DNA of 64,000 nucleotides from Pedobacter terrae (GCF_900100705.1 NZ_FNCH01000020.1:32079-96078), one strand, 5' to 3'; positions 1-9,304 are shown, numbered from the stretch's first letter. Notes: generated from the letters alone by a model not told the origin. Numbers and translations are program-made.

Positions 1-298
1 GCTGCGAAATGGATCCGGCATATTGACCATGTGCATAAGAGGTTTGCAGGAATTTCTTTGTTTCCTGGTTGTAAAAAAGGTTTTCGTACTCTAGCGTAGG
101 ATTTTCGAAAAGCTTAGCCGTGATGATTTCTGCTTTTGCCTGATCAATTTCATAATTACTGGCTAACAAATCGAAATTATTCCTTAAAAAGAGGCTTTCG
201 GCCTGGCTTAAGTTTAAACTTAATGTATCGCGCTGTGCGAAAGTTGCACCGGCTGATAATACCCAAAAAAGAATGAGCCACGAAAATATCCTTATCAT
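1..298 (-). CDS. TolC-family outer membrane efflux protein, N-terminal part (CzcC/CusC-like)
   Basis: The reading frame runs off the left edge, so only about 99 N-terminal residues are visible. It starts at an ATG at 298 and opens with a signal peptide (MIRIFSWLILF...ATFAQ). The mature start (LSLNLSQAESLFLRNN) is the usual first helix of TolC/CzcC channels, followed by a heptad-like helix (YEIDQAKAEIITAKLFENP). These proteins form the outer-membrane exit duct of RND efflux pumps. The sensor kinase and response regulator just upstream on the same strand fit metal-responsive CzcRS/CusRS control of a czc/cus operon continuing off the window. The metal specificity is an inference. The family call is fairly secure. 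Confidence 0.8.
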   Translation of the reverse strand, partial: MIRIFSWLILFWVLSAGATFAQRDTLSLNLSQAESLFLRNNFDLLASNYEIDQAKAEIITAKLFENPTLEYENLFYNQETKKFLQTSYAHGQYAGSISQ

Positions 299-440
299 GT
301 AAGCAAAACTATCCTTACCAGATTAAAAAGGGATTAAATTGAACTTAAAAGCGGATTAAAGTTGTTGGGCATGCCTGCGCCCGTTTCCAAACGAGTGCAT
401 AAATAGCTACACGATTTTATCGTTGTAAACGATAAATTAT

Positions 441-1805
441 TCAACGCTCGTTAGAAATAAGCGTTAGCGAAACCGTGAAAGTGCAACCACCGTGTTCTGA
501 ATTTTTAATTGTGATTTCGCCTTTAAGTAAATCGATAATTTTTTTGGACATATAAAGCCCCATGCCTTCGCCATGATGCCCTTGTTCTTTTGCACGGGTA
601 TAAAAAGGCTTGAAGATATCTGCCTGATCATCTATTGCAATGCCAGATCCATGATCGGTGATATGAATGAGCAAATGGTTTTTAATGGTTTCTACAAGAA
701 TATTTACGTCTTGATTATTAGAAAATTTAAAAGCATTGGATATGATATTATCCAGGGCAATCTGTAATAAAATAGCATTGGCCAATATTTCAGGTTTTGG
801 ATCAATGGAATTTTGATAAGTAATTTTAAGTTTAAGGTTTTTCTGTAATTTCCATTCAGTTTGGATTTTAGAAAGCAAATCATCAAGTTTGATCGGAACA
901 AGCTTCGAATTAATCAGGTCGAGGTCCATTTTTGCCAGGGTCACTAAACCAGTAATGGTGTGTTCCATTTTTTCGGCATCCTCAAGCATTGAAGCGATTA
1001 CTTTCTGATAGGCAGCCTGATCTCTCTCTTTTGAGAGGGCAAGCTCGGCGGTCATCATCATTCGCGTAACAGGGGTACGAAGTTCGTGCGAAGCATTGGC
1101 TACAAAGGTTTTTTGCAGCATAAAAGCCTGTTCAAGTTCTTCCATCAAATGGTTAAAACTTTGGGCGATGAGGTTAATTTCGTCTTTATTCTTATTTTCT
1201 TCTACCCTAAATTCCATGTTTCGGGCGCCGGCCTGTTTTACTTCGAGCATAAATTTTTGCAACGGTTTTAGCATTTTCTGTGCAACCCACCTGCTCAACA
1301 ATAATACGACGAGCGAAATAAGGAAGAAGATAAAAATCATGATCTTCAACAGTTTGTTAAGCCTGTTGTGCGAACCCTGATCATCAGCCGAAGCGAGGAT
1401 GACGAAGTCGCCCTGGTTATCTTTATAATAAATACCGACAACCTGTCGCTGTCCGTCCGTATACTTTAAACGACCTTTTCTGCGTACCTGGTCAATGGTG
1501 GCAGGGGTCCAGTATTGAGCAGTATCACCTATAAAAGTCGCCCTATTCTTTTGGTCGTAAACACGAATTACTTCGCTGTTTAACTTTTGAAGGTATTTAT
1601 GACGCACCGTATTTAATGCATCTCTACTGATTTCGTCGGCTTCGAGATAAAGCTTAGCGGTAACCATCGTTCGGTCTGTCAGGCGTTCGAAGAAATCGGC
1701 CTCCAAAAATTTCATAAAGGTGAAATATACCGTGCAGAGCACTGCGAAGAGCATAGAAGTGCTGATCAACGTAAAATACAGTGCTATGCGGTCCTTTATC
1801 TTCAT
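441..1805 (-). CDS. Sensor histidine kinase (HAMP-HisKA-HATPase)
   Basis: A 454-aa membrane sensor kinase. TM1 lies at about residues 10-32, an extracytoplasmic sensor region at about 33-150, TM2 at about 152-172, then HAMP to about 225. The phospho-acceptor is His240 in the H-box ASHELRTP. The ATPase N-box is near NIISNAFKFS, and the G2 box GEGMGLYMSKKI is near residue 415. It starts at the base next to the stop of the upstream response-regulator gene, so the two are translationally coupled. The TolC gene lies 142 bp downstream on the same strand, so the pair probably controls an efflux operon. The signal is not readable from sequence. Confidence 0.93.
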   Translation of the reverse strand: MKIKDRIALYFTLISTSMLFAVLCTVYFTFMKFLEADFFERLTDRTMVTAKLYLEADEISRDALNTVRHKYLQKLNSEVIRVYDQKNRATFIGDTAQYWTPATIDQVRRKGRLKYTDGQRQVVGIYYKDNQGDFVILASADDQGSHNRLNKLLKIMIFIFFLISLVVLLLSRWVAQKMLKPLQKFMLEVKQAGARNMEFRVEENKNKDEINLIAQSFNHLMEELEQAFMLQKTFVANASHELRTPVTRMMMTAELALSKERDQAAYQKVIASMLEDAEKMEHTITGLVTLAKMDLDLINSKLVPIKLDDLLSKIQTEWKLQKNLKLKITYQNSIDPKPEILANAILLQIALDNIISNAFKFSNNQDVNILVETIKNHLLIHITDHGSGIAIDDQADIFKPFYTRAKEQGHHGEGMGLYMSKKIIDLLKGEITIKNSEHGGCTFTVSLTLISNER

Positions 1806-2483
1806 TTATTTCAGAATATAGCCCATATTGATTTTGGTGTGGATAAGTTTTCGGTCGAAACCCTTTTCAATTTTTTTTCGCAGAAAATTGATATACACAT
1901 CAATTACATTGGTGCCGGTTTCGAAACTGATATCCCAGGCTTGCTCTGCTATAAATTGTCGCGAGAGCAAACGGTTGGGGTTGCGCATAAATAGCTCGAG
2001 CAAGATAAATTCTTTGGCGCTTAATTCGATCGGTTTATTTGCACGGCTTGCCTCTTTGCTATAGGTGTCAAGAATAAGGTCTTCGAAATATAGTTTATGG
2101 TCAGTTGGCATTTCAATAGGTGGCTGCCTGCGCAAAAGTGCTGAAACCCTGGCCAAAAGCTCCTTTAGGTGGAAGGGTTTTACAAGATAATCATCTGCAC
2201 CGGCTTCTAAACCAGTAACTTTATCATCAATGGTACCCATAGCCGTAAGCATCAGGATTGGCGTGTGTAATGTGTTTTTTCTAAGGTGTTTACAAAGCTG
2301 AATGCCATTGAGGCCGGGCATCATCACGTCGATAACCAATAGGTTAAAACTTTCACTTAAAAAAAGATCCAGGGCATCAATACCGTTAGATACGGTGAGT
2401 ACCTGATAATCGTTTTCTTCTAGTGCCGACTTTAAAAGTTCGGCAATTTTAGGGTCGTCTTCAGCTATTCCAATCTTTAGCAT
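1806..2483 (-). CDS. OmpR/PhoB-family response regulator
   Basis: 225 aa: an N-terminal receiver (acidic cluster at residues 8-10, phospho-acceptor Asp52 in LLVIDVMMPG, Lys in LVKPF) and a C-terminal winged helix from about residue 125. It is the partner of the kinase that follows without a gap. A TACTTTTG element sits 5-12 nt before the ATG and resembles the Bacteroidota -7 box. If used, it would give a very short leader or a leaderless mRNA; no good -33 TTG is visible, so this is tentative. Probably activates the efflux genes downstream. Confidence 0.94.
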   Translation of the reverse strand: MLKIGIAEDDPKIAELLKSALEENDYQVLTVSNGIDALDLFLSESFNLLVIDVMMPGLNGIQLCKHLRKNTLHTPILMLTAMGTIDDKVTGLEAGADDYLVKPFHLKELLARVSALLRRQPPIEMPTDHKLYFEDLILDTYSKEASRANKPIELSAKEFILLELFMRNPNRLLSRQFIAEQAWDISFETGTNVIDVYINFLRKKIEKGFDRKLIHTKINMGYILK

Positions 2484-2681
2484 TCAACAAAAGTAACCAT
2501 CTCATCTTAAAATTGGGTTAAAACACGGGTTTTTCCGTTACCGAGGGAAATGGAGACTATTATGTACGTTCATACCGAATAAAGAAGGTTGCCAGGAGTT
2601 AAGTAATATTACATTCTATCGCTCGGTGTCTTAATAACCGAAACCGACTTTTTTATTCACCATCCTTATTATATTTGAATC

Positions 2682-3311
2682 ATGTTTGAAAGATTTGATC
2701 AGACCAATTATCATCAACTTTGTGATTTATTGTGTAGCCGTCATCCGGATTTACAATTGATTTTGGATCGATACGGTTATCCACCCTTTTGGTCGAGGCC
2801 AAATACTTTCGAATCATTGGTACATGTTATTTTAGAGCAGCAGGTTTCTTTGGCTTCGGCATTGGCCACATTGAATAAATTGAAAGAAAAAATAAAGGAG
2901 GTTACACCTGTAAGGTTATTATCACTCACCGATCAGGAATTGAGAGATTGTTATTTCAGTCGGCAAAAAACGGCTTATGTACGCCATTTGGCCGAAAATA
3001 TAGTTAGGGGAACATTGTCTTTAAACGAAATGGAGAAAATGGACGATTCAGCTATTAGAAACCAGCTTAAAAGTATCAAAGGGATTGGCGATTGGACGGT
3101 TGATATTTACCTGATTTTTATGCTGCACCATCAGGATATCTTCCCGATAGGGGACTTGGCCGCGGTAAACTCCTTGAAGAAAATAAAAGGTTTGGCAAAG
3201 GGAGTAAGTAAAGAAGTAATGTTTGCGGTGGCCGGTCAGTTTAAACCTTACCGCACTATTGCCACGATGCTGTTGTGGCATGCGTATTTAGAAGAAAGAA
3301 AAAGGAAATAG
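2682..3311 (+). CDS. HhH-GPD DNA glycosylase (AlkA-like 3-methyladenine glycosylase)
   Basis: 209 aa, the length of short AlkA/MagIII-type glycosylases. The helix-hairpin-helix lies at residues 131-145 (IKGIGDWTVDIYL), and the catalytic Asp of HhH-GPD enzymes fits Asp158 (FPIGDLA). No C-terminal iron-sulfur cysteine cluster is seen, which argues against EndoIII/MutY. The N-terminal VHVILEQQVS helix is usual for AlkA homologues. It would excise alkylated purines in base-excision repair. It stands alone, with convergent or divergent neighbours on both sides. The exact lesion is not predictable from sequence. Confidence 0.87.
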   Translation: MFERFDQTNYHQLCDLLCSRHPDLQLILDRYGYPPFWSRPNTFESLVHVILEQQVSLASALATLNKLKEKIKEVTPVRLLSLTDQELRDCYFSRQKTAYVRHLAENIVRGTLSLNEMEKMDDSAIRNQLKSIKGIGDWTVDIYLIFMLHHQDIFPIGDLAAVNSLKKIKGLAKGVSKEVMFAVAGQFKPYRTIATMLLWHAYLEERKRK

Positions 3312-3407
3312 GCAAAAGACCATGGTGTGATTTCTGTATGTATTTAAATTTCGGTCTGTGAAGACGCAGACCGAGGGGTTGAGGAAATAGATTAGTGAAA
3401 CGTGCTA

Positions 3408-3519
3408 CGTCATTCCCAACTTGATCCGATGGCTATCGAATGGGAACCTTAATGCCATACCGTGCCTTTGGATTAGCTTCGATGAGCACTTCATGGTTCC
3501 CGTCTGCGCTGGAATGACG
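3408..3519. repeat. Dispersed intergenic repeat, family B copy 1
   Basis: Begins CGTCATTCCCAACTTGAT and ends GGAATGACG, with inner segments (TTAATGCCA, GATTAGCTTCG.TGAGCACTTC.TGGTTC) shared with the copy at 4414-4511; a shortened copy lies at 25197-25234. The ends CGTCATTCC/GGAATGACG are inverted repeats. No convincing gene overlaps it. Confidence 0.75.
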
Positions 3520-3546
3520 CGTCTTGTTGAATTGAACGTAAATATT

Positions 3547-4329
3547 TTACAACAGCGCCCTATCCAGGTGTACATAACCGCCATCTACATGAATCAGTTG
3601 GCCCGTGGTATGACTAGATTTATCTGATAATAAGAATACGGCGGTATTGGCAATTTCTTCCACAGTCGTCATTCGGTTTTCGAACGGAATTTTATCGGTG
3701 ATATTTTTAAGTTTTGCATCACGATCTTCAAAAGAGTTTATCCATTTCTCGTATAACGGAGTCCAGGCTTCGGCAACAATAATGGCATTTACACGGATGC
3801 TAAACGGTAATAGTTCTACCGCCCACTCACGTGTTAAAGCGTTTCTGGCGCCGTTTGATGCTGCATAACCAGATGTTCCGCCTTGCCCGGTTTCTGCAGT
3901 TTTGCTCCCAATATTTAAAATTGAACCTTTGCTTTGCTTTAGCGAAGGAAGGGTATATTTGGCCAAAAGATAATAATGCACCACGTTTTTATGTAGCGAT
4001 TCCATAAAACTCTCGTAGGTTCCACTCTCCAAACCTACACCATCATTAACGCCTGCATTGTTTACTAAGCCATCAATTCTACCATACTTGGTCAAGATGG
4101 CATCAATAATGTTTTTACAGTGATCGGGTAGGGTAAGCTCAGCGGTGAAATAATCAGCTTTTAAACCTAAATCTGTTATTTCCTGAAGCATTTTTACGTT
4201 ATCAGTTTCGCTACGGCCAATAATGATCGGGAAAGCATTTTCAATAGCCAGGGCTTTAACAATTGCCCCGCCGATGCCTTTTGCTCCACCACTTACCAGG
4301 ATTATTTTGCCGTTTAAATTTAAATTCAT
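3547..4329 (-). CDS. SDR-family sugar oxidoreductase, probable L-fucose dehydrogenase type
   Basis: 260 aa, classical SDR fold. The cofactor motif SGGAKGIGG is at residues 13-21, NNAG at 90-93, and the catalytic Ser is Ser142. The active-site tyrosine is Tyr155, but the usual YxxxK lysine is replaced by Asn159 (GYAASNG). The C-terminal TGQLIHVDGGYVH is standard. It is the third gene of an operon after FucP and a UxaA dehydratase, with a 243-bp gap that holds a repeat. By analogy with oxidative fucose pathways it could oxidise L-fucose or 2-keto-3-deoxy-fuconate. The substrate is inferred from context only, and the missing lysine makes the chemistry less certain. Confidence 0.8.
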   Translation of the reverse strand: MNLNLNGKIILVSGGAKGIGGAIVKALAIENAFPIIIGRSETDNVKMLQEITDLGLKADYFTAELTLPDHCKNIIDAILTKYGRIDGLVNNAGVNDGVGLESGTYESFMESLHKNVVHYYLLAKYTLPSLKQSKGSILNIGSKTAETGQGGTSGYAASNGARNALTREWAVELLPFSIRVNAIIVAEAWTPLYEKWINSFEDRDAKLKNITDKIPFENRMTTVEEIANTAVFLLSDKSSHTTGQLIHVDGGYVHLDRALL

Positions 4330-4413
4330 ATTTGGTTATGTTTTTATTTTGTTTTTTACCACATAGGACGCAGAGTTTTTCACAGAGAACACGAAGTATA
4401 ATTTGGAGAGTTG

Positions 4414-4511
4414 CGTCATCCCAACTTGATTGGGAATGTTAATGCCAGTACCGGTGTTTTAAGATTAGCTTCGCTGAGCACTTCGTGGTTCACGCTTGGG
4501 CGAGAATGACG
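4414..4511. repeat. Dispersed intergenic repeat, family B copy 2
   Basis: Second copy of the element at 3408-3519, lying between the dehydratase and SDR genes. It starts CGTCATCCCAACTTGAT and ends GAGAATGACG, and shares the TTAATGCCAGTACCG and GATTAGCTTCGCTGAGCAC blocks. Its position inside the operon could matter for mRNA stability. Confidence 0.72.
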
Positions 4512-4572
4512 ACTTATCTCTTGAAACTTTTCTATGCACCTCTTCCATTTTACCTCGTCCATCACCCATCCT

Positions 4573-6210
4573 TTATAAGCTAACCCCTCTTTTCCATGGG
4601 ATAAAATCATCCTGGTTAAGCTGTACGGCTTTTGGTATTTCTTCACCACTGGCCACTTTAATACAGTATTCCAATATATCTTCGCCCATTTCGTTAATGG
4701 TTTTTTCGCCACTGATTACTGGCCCGGTATCGATATCAATAATATCACTCATGCGTTTGGCCAGAACAGAATTGGTGGCTACTTTAATGGTCGGACAAAC
4801 TGGGTTTCCCGTCGGGGTACCCAAGCCGGTGGTGAATAAAATTAACGTTGCGCCGGCAGCGGCCTTACCTGTAGTGGCTTCTACATCATTTCCGGGTGTA
4901 CATACTAAACTTAATCCAGGTTTGGTTGCAGGTTCGGTATAATCTAAAACATCTACAATAGGCGAGGAGCCAGCTTTACGCGCAGCACCTGCTGATTTGA
5001 TGGCATCCGTAATTAAACCATCTTTGATATTTCCTGGCGAAGGATTCATATAAAATCCAGATCCAACTTTATGCGCCAGATCATCATACTCCGTCATTAA
5101 GCGGATAAACTTTTCAGCTGTTAATTGGTCAACAGACCTATCGATCATTTCCTGTTCTACGCCACAAAGTTCGGGGAACTCTGCCAATAAAACCTTCGCC
5201 CCTAATGCGACCAATAGATCTGCGCAGTAACCAACTGCTGGATTGGCTGAAATGCCACTAAAACCATCGCTGCCACCACATTTCACCCCTACACACAACT
5301 TGCTGAGCGCCGCCGCCGCGCGTTCTTGTTTATTAATAAACATCAATCCTTCAAAAGTATTGCGGATTGCATTTTGGATCAATTGCTCTTCGCTTTGCGC
5401 TTTTTGCTGCTCAAAAATTAAAAGTGGTTTGTCAAAATCTGAATCCAGTGCAAAAAGGTCGCGTTTAAAATCTGCTACCTGCAAATGCTGACAGCCTAAA
5501 CTTAAAACCGTTACGCCGGCTACATTTGGGTGATGGGCATAAGCTGCTAATAACTTGCTTAAGGTGTCTGAATCCTGTCGTGTTCCGCCACACCCACCAT
5601 TATGCGTCAGGAATTTAATTCCATCTACATTGTTAAAAGTACGGTTGGCCTGATTTACTTTAGGTTCAAAACTAATGTTATTAATGTCTTCTCCCTGTTC
5701 AAAAGCCTGAACCAATTTATGGGTATAAGACTTATATTTATCATCTACGGCATAACCCAATTCACTATAGAGCGATTCTTTAATAATATCGAGATTTCTG
5801 TTTTCGCAAAATACTGTAGGGATAAACAACCAGTAGTTTGCTGTACCTACTGTGCCATTTTTACGGTGATACCCCTTAAAACTGCGGTTGGCATATTTAC
5901 TCACATCAGGGGCGACCCACTTATAATTAACACTACGATAAGCAAATGGCTCTGCGGCATGTTTGGTATTCTCTATAGTCATCCTCATGCCCGCTTTTAC
6001 ATCAAACTGCACTTTTCCAACCAAAATACCATACATCAGAACTTCATCGCCAGCTTTCATATCCTGCATAAAGAATTTATGCTTGGCTGGAATTTCATCA
6101 GCGGTAACGTAAGTATTGCCTTCGTGTAGTATTGGGGTGCTTGCTGGTAAATCTTGTAATGCAACTAAAACGTTATCAGCATTGTTAATCTTGATGACTA
6201 ATTTTTTCAT
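4573..6210 (-). CDS. UxaA-family dehydratase (altronate/fuconate dehydratase-like)
   Basis: About 545 aa from the ATG at 6210; an in-frame TTG two codons earlier is less likely. An N-terminal SAF-type domain (about 1-90) is followed by the long UxaA/GarD domain with conserved HNGGCGGTRQD, CVGVKCGGSDGFSG and PSPGNIKDG segments, the Cys/His being likely metal ligands. UxaA enzymes dehydrate sugar acids (D-altronate, galactarate) to 2-keto-3-deoxy acids. Beside a FucP permease and an SDR, L-fuconate is a plausible substrate. The permease stop codon is 7 nt upstream, so the genes are co-transcribed. Confidence 0.86.
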   Translation of the reverse strand: MKKLVIKINNADNVLVALQDLPASTPILHEGNTYVTADEIPAKHKFFMQDMKAGDEVLMYGILVGKVQFDVKAGMRMTIENTKHAAEPFAYRSVNYKWVAPDVSKYANRSFKGYHRKNGTVGTANYWLFIPTVFCENRNLDIIKESLYSELGYAVDDKYKSYTHKLVQAFEQGEDINNISFEPKVNQANRTFNNVDGIKFLTHNGGCGGTRQDSDTLSKLLAAYAHHPNVAGVTVLSLGCQHLQVADFKRDLFALDSDFDKPLLIFEQQKAQSEEQLIQNAIRNTFEGLMFINKQERAAAALSKLCVGVKCGGSDGFSGISANPAVGYCADLLVALGAKVLLAEFPELCGVEQEMIDRSVDQLTAEKFIRLMTEYDDLAHKVGSGFYMNPSPGNIKDGLITDAIKSAGAARKAGSSPIVDVLDYTEPATKPGLSLVCTPGNDVEATTGKAAAGATLILFTTGLGTPTGNPVCPTIKVATNSVLAKRMSDIIDIDTGPVISGEKTINEMGEDILEYCIKVASGEEIPKAVQLNQDDFIPWKRGVSL

Positions 6211-6217
6211 TATCAAT

Positions 6218-7528
6218 TTATACTTCTAAACTTATTTCTTTTTCGATATGATTGGGTTTCCATCCTTTCCAGCCAAAGTAGAAAACCACTAAGAAGCATA
6301 AAAAAGGTACCAGGTATCCATATTGGATGTTATGGGTAGCGTCTGATATCAAACCTAAAACCGGAGGTAAAAATGCACCTCCCACAATAGACATTACAAT
6401 TAATGAAGAACCCAGTTTTGTATCTTTGCCCAAGCCTGCTATGCCTAGCGAGAATATGGTCGGAAACATAATCGACATAAAAAAGGCAACACCTATTAAA
6501 GCGTAAACAGTAATCATTCCGCTTCCAAAAATGGATAAAAGGGTAAGCACAGCACTGATTAAGGCATACAACATCAAGAGTTTATGCGGCGCTACAAATT
6601 TCATAAACACGGTGCCAACAAACCTGCCAATCATAAAAGCCAAGCCTGCTGCACCAGCGTACCATTTAGCTTCATCCTGACTTATACTTGCTGATGAGGT
6701 TACGAAACTGATAAACAAACTTAATACGCAAACCTGGGCACCTACATAAAAAAACTGACCAATAATTGCCCAACGCAAATGGCTATGGCCTAATACATGG
6801 CGAAAACTACTTTTTTCCTGAACATGTTCTTCTTCCTTAATATCTGGAAGCTTGGTGAAAATGAATAAAATAGCCACCACAATAATTAGGATGCCTAAAA
6901 TTAAATATGGTGCTTTAACCGTCGACGCTTCTTCGAGCATATAAGCCTGTTTTTCTAAAGGCAGCATTTTCGCCAATTGGGCATCGGTATATTTTACTTC
7001 GGTAAAAATAAATTTACCTCCAAGTACAGGAGCTACAAAAGCCGCAAAACCGTTAAAAGATTGGGAGAAATTTAAGCGCTGTGTAGCGGTTTCTGGTGGC
7101 CCGAGCACAGTAACATAAGGGTTTGCAGCTGTTTCCAGAAAGGTTAAGCCACATGCAATAATAAAAAGTGCACCTAAGAAAAATATATATTGTGCGGTAT
7201 TGGCCGCCGGTATAAATAATAAACAGCCAATGGCGAATAAAACCAATCCCAAAATAATACCGCTTTTATAACCGTATTTGCGCATGATGTAGCCTGCGGG
7301 TAATGCCAATAAAAAATAGGCGATAAAAACAGATGAATCGACCAGGGTTGATTCGAAAACATTCAGCTGGAATGCTTTACGTAAATGTGGAATCAATATC
7401 GGATCGAGATTATGGACAAATCCCCAAAAGAAAAACAGACTGGTCACTAGAATTAAGGGAAATAAATATCCCTTTCCATTTTTTGGCTGGTCGGAGACTT
7501 TAAAGTTTGTGGGTGTAATTTGGCTCAT
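6218..7528 (-). CDS. fucP: L-fucose:H+ symporter-type MFS permease (FucP family)
   Basis: 436 aa with about 12 predicted membrane helices. FucP/NagP-type MFS landmarks are present: FFFWGFVHNLDPILIPHLRK in helix 1, AYFLLALPAGYIMRKYGYKSGI, and FLETAANPYVTVLGPP, which carries the conserved ETAANPY motif. The acidic residue in the helix-1/2 region needed for proton-coupled fucose uptake is consistent with Asp42-type chemistry. First gene of the operon with the dehydratase and SDR, divergent from an AraC regulator. The sugar could be fucose or a related hexose; the family call is strong, the substrate less so. Confidence 0.87.
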   Translation of the reverse strand: MSQITPTNFKVSDQPKNGKGYLFPLILVTSLFFFWGFVHNLDPILIPHLRKAFQLNVFESTLVDSSVFIAYFLLALPAGYIMRKYGYKSGIILGLVLFAIGCLLFIPAANTAQYIFFLGALFIIACGLTFLETAANPYVTVLGPPETATQRLNFSQSFNGFAAFVAPVLGGKFIFTEVKYTDAQLAKMLPLEKQAYMLEEASTVKAPYLILGILIIVVAILFIFTKLPDIKEEEHVQEKSSFRHVLGHSHLRWAIIGQFFYVGAQVCVLSLFISFVTSSASISQDEAKWYAGAAGLAFMIGRFVGTVFMKFVAPHKLLMLYALISAVLTLLSIFGSGMITVYALIGVAFFMSIMFPTIFSLGIAGLGKDTKLGSSLIVMSIVGGAFLPPVLGLISDATHNIQYGYLVPFLCFLVVFYFGWKGWKPNHIEKEISLEV

Positions 7529-7741
7529 GTTTATTTGGTTATAAATGGTTTAAGCAGGTGTTGCTAAAATAAAAATAGTTAAACTTCTGGAAACCTTAAG
7601 CATCAACTTTCAATCGCGCTAGACAAGAATAAATAATCCAGCTTTTATCAGCTATTTCTGGTGAGTTGCGGCTTTACAAATTAAACCGTTCAGCGGTAAT
7701 AAAAATTTAACTTTATCATCTAATTATTAAATGATATTAGC

Positions 7742-7770
7742 TTGATTTTTTACATTGTAAATTAATTTTG
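7742..7770 (+). promoter_or_regulatory. Bacteroidota-type promoter of the AraC gene
   Basis: TTG at 7742-7744, 18-nt spacer, TAATTTTG at 7763-7770 matching TAnnTTTG. The ATG at 7798 lies 27 nt downstream, giving a leader of about 20 nt. Confidence 0.55.
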
Positions 7771-7797
7771 CATATTAGATTGATTTTTTAAGATTTT

Positions 7798-8667
7798 ATG
7801 AAACCGCATTTACTCAATGTATCTACTAATTCTGTAGATTCTTTTAGCGCCCGAAGAGATGTTATGCCGGATGTAAATAACCGTTGGCATTACCATTCTG
7901 CGTTAGAATTGATCTATATTAAAAAAGGCAGAGGCACGCAGTTTATTGGCGATAGTATCAAAAATTTTAAGGAGGGTGATGTAGTTTTGCTGGGGAGCAA
8001 TCTGCCGCATTACTGGCGTTTTGACCCGGAATTTTTTGATGGAAAAATCTGTGAGCCGGTTGATGTTTATGTGATTCATTTTAAAGAAGATTTCTTGGGA
8101 AGGGATTTTATGGAGCTTCCCGAAAATCAGGAACTTAAAAAAGTTTTGCTCCAGTCCACACAGGGAATTCAGCTGCATGGATTTTCAAAAGAAAAAATTG
8201 CTGGCTTAATGCCTCAGATGATTACCGCAAAGGGCACAATAAGGATTATCAAGATACTCGAAGTATTAACAGAGATAGCCAATTGCGAAGAACGAAGCAC
8301 ATTGGTTTCGCTAGGTTTTAAACCAAACTTCTTGGAGAACGAAAAAGACCGGATCCAATCTATTTATAATTATACCATAAGCAATTATAAAAATAAGATT
8401 GAACTTAAGGAAATTGCTGCAGTAGCTAAAATTAGCCCCAATTCTTTCTGTAAATTCTTTAAAACCAAAAGTAGGAAAACCTATACGCAGTTTCTGAATG
8501 AGATTAGAGTAGGGCAGGCCTGCAAATTATTGATCGAAAACAACCTAACCGTAAAAGAAATCTGTTATGATTGTGGGTTTTACAATTTTACCAGTTTTCA
8601 TAAATATTTTAGGGAAATAACGGGTAAAACACCGTTGAAATATCAGCAGGCTTTTTCTAAGCAATAA
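7798..8667 (+). CDS. AraC-family transcriptional regulator
   Basis: 289 aa. The N-terminal cupin-like sensor domain carries RWHYHSALELIYIKKGRG (about 28-45), a common sugar-sensing AraC pattern. The C-terminal pair of helix-turn-helix motifs lies at about 195-285 (LKEIAAVAKISPNSFCKFFK and VKEICYDCGFYNFTSFHKYF). It is divergently transcribed from the FucP-UxaA-SDR operon with a 269-bp intergenic region, so it probably regulates that operon in response to the sugar or an intermediate. Confidence 0.9.
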   Translation: MKPHLLNVSTNSVDSFSARRDVMPDVNNRWHYHSALELIYIKKGRGTQFIGDSIKNFKEGDVVLLGSNLPHYWRFDPEFFDGKICEPVDVYVIHFKEDFLGRDFMELPENQELKKVLLQSTQGIQLHGFSKEKIAGLMPQMITAKGTIRIIKILEVLTEIANCEERSTLVSLGFKPNFLENEKDRIQSIYNYTISNYKNKIELKEIAAVAKISPNSFCKFFKTKSRKTYTQFLNEIRVGQACKLLIENNLTVKEICYDCGFYNFTSFHKYFREITGKTPLKYQQAFSKQ

Positions 8668-8819
8668 TATCTGTTAATGAATTCAATTTTAAAAATTAAC
8701 AACCTTTTTGAAAATATTTGCAATGCTATTAACGTTAAATACATTATACTGTTTAGTGCATCTTTAAATAACGTTCTTGCGTTTGATTGATCTCAATAGC
8801 AAGGTATGTTGAAACTTAT

Positions 8820-8851
8820 TTTGATATTTATGCGTTTATAGCTTAAATTTG
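8820..8851 (+). promoter_or_regulatory. Bacteroidota-type promoter
   Basis: TTTG at 8820-8823, 20-nt spacer, TAAATTTG at 8844-8851, 20 nt before the ATG at 8872. Good fit to the TTG-(19-20)-TAnnTTTG consensus. Confidence 0.6.
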
Positions 8852-8871
8852 TACCCTAACCAAATTATTTT

Positions 8872-9084
8872 ATGAGCGATATCTCTAATCCGAAACCAAA
8901 AGAGAAAGGTGAATGGATAGACAATGACCATAATAGCCTTAATGATCCTTATAAGAATAGTCCTAAACCCAAATTTGAAGGATGGCCGATTTTATGGATC
9001 CTCATTGCTATATTTTTAATTGCTGCAGTTTTATGGTATACAGGAGCTGCTCCCTATTTAATTAAATGGCTGGCAAATAAATAA
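8872..9084 (+). CDS. Small single-span membrane protein, unknown function
   Basis: 70 aa: a charged Pro/Lys/Asp-rich N-terminal half (about 1-38), then one strong hydrophobic helix (PILWILIAIFLIAAVLWYTG, about 42-61) and a short basic tail, so it is probably a bitopic inner-membrane protein. It follows a good promoter, which supports expression. No family recognised. The lengths and flanks give no functional hint. Confidence 0.65.
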   Translation: MSDISNPKPKEKGEWIDNDHNSLNDPYKNSPKPKFEGWPILWILIAIFLIAAVLWYTGAAPYLIKWLANK

Positions 9085-9193
9085 GATAATTTTATAAACG
9101 TTGAATACAGATTTGGCGTAGGTATTTCATTCTCGAAAAAGCTATCTTTTAACTTGAAGGGAGACGTTAATTTGGATGACGGAAATAAATTAA

Positions 9194-9304
9194 TCAAAAT
9201 TTTTCATCATCGCTGGGAATCTGTTCAGCGGAGAAATGACAGTACAGCATTAATCCAAAGGAGATAATATAAAATGCCGCTGTAACTAAAAGGAATGTGC
9301 TCAT
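9194..9304 (-). CDS. Possible 36-aa small membrane protein
   Basis: A short ORF starting MSTFLLVTAAFYIISFGLML with one hydrophobic helix at residues 3-22, then a polar acidic tail (AEQIPSDDEKF). There is no Shine-Dalgarno site, as is usual here. It sits in an otherwise gene-free 386-bp gap. The opposite strand at about 9100-9180 reads like the last strands of an outer-membrane barrel (YRFGVGISFSKKLSFNLKGD) but has no start, so it may be a relic. Coding status of both is uncertain. Confidence 0.4.
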   Translation of the reverse strand: MSTFLLVTAAFYIISFGLMLYCHFSAEQIPSDDEKF

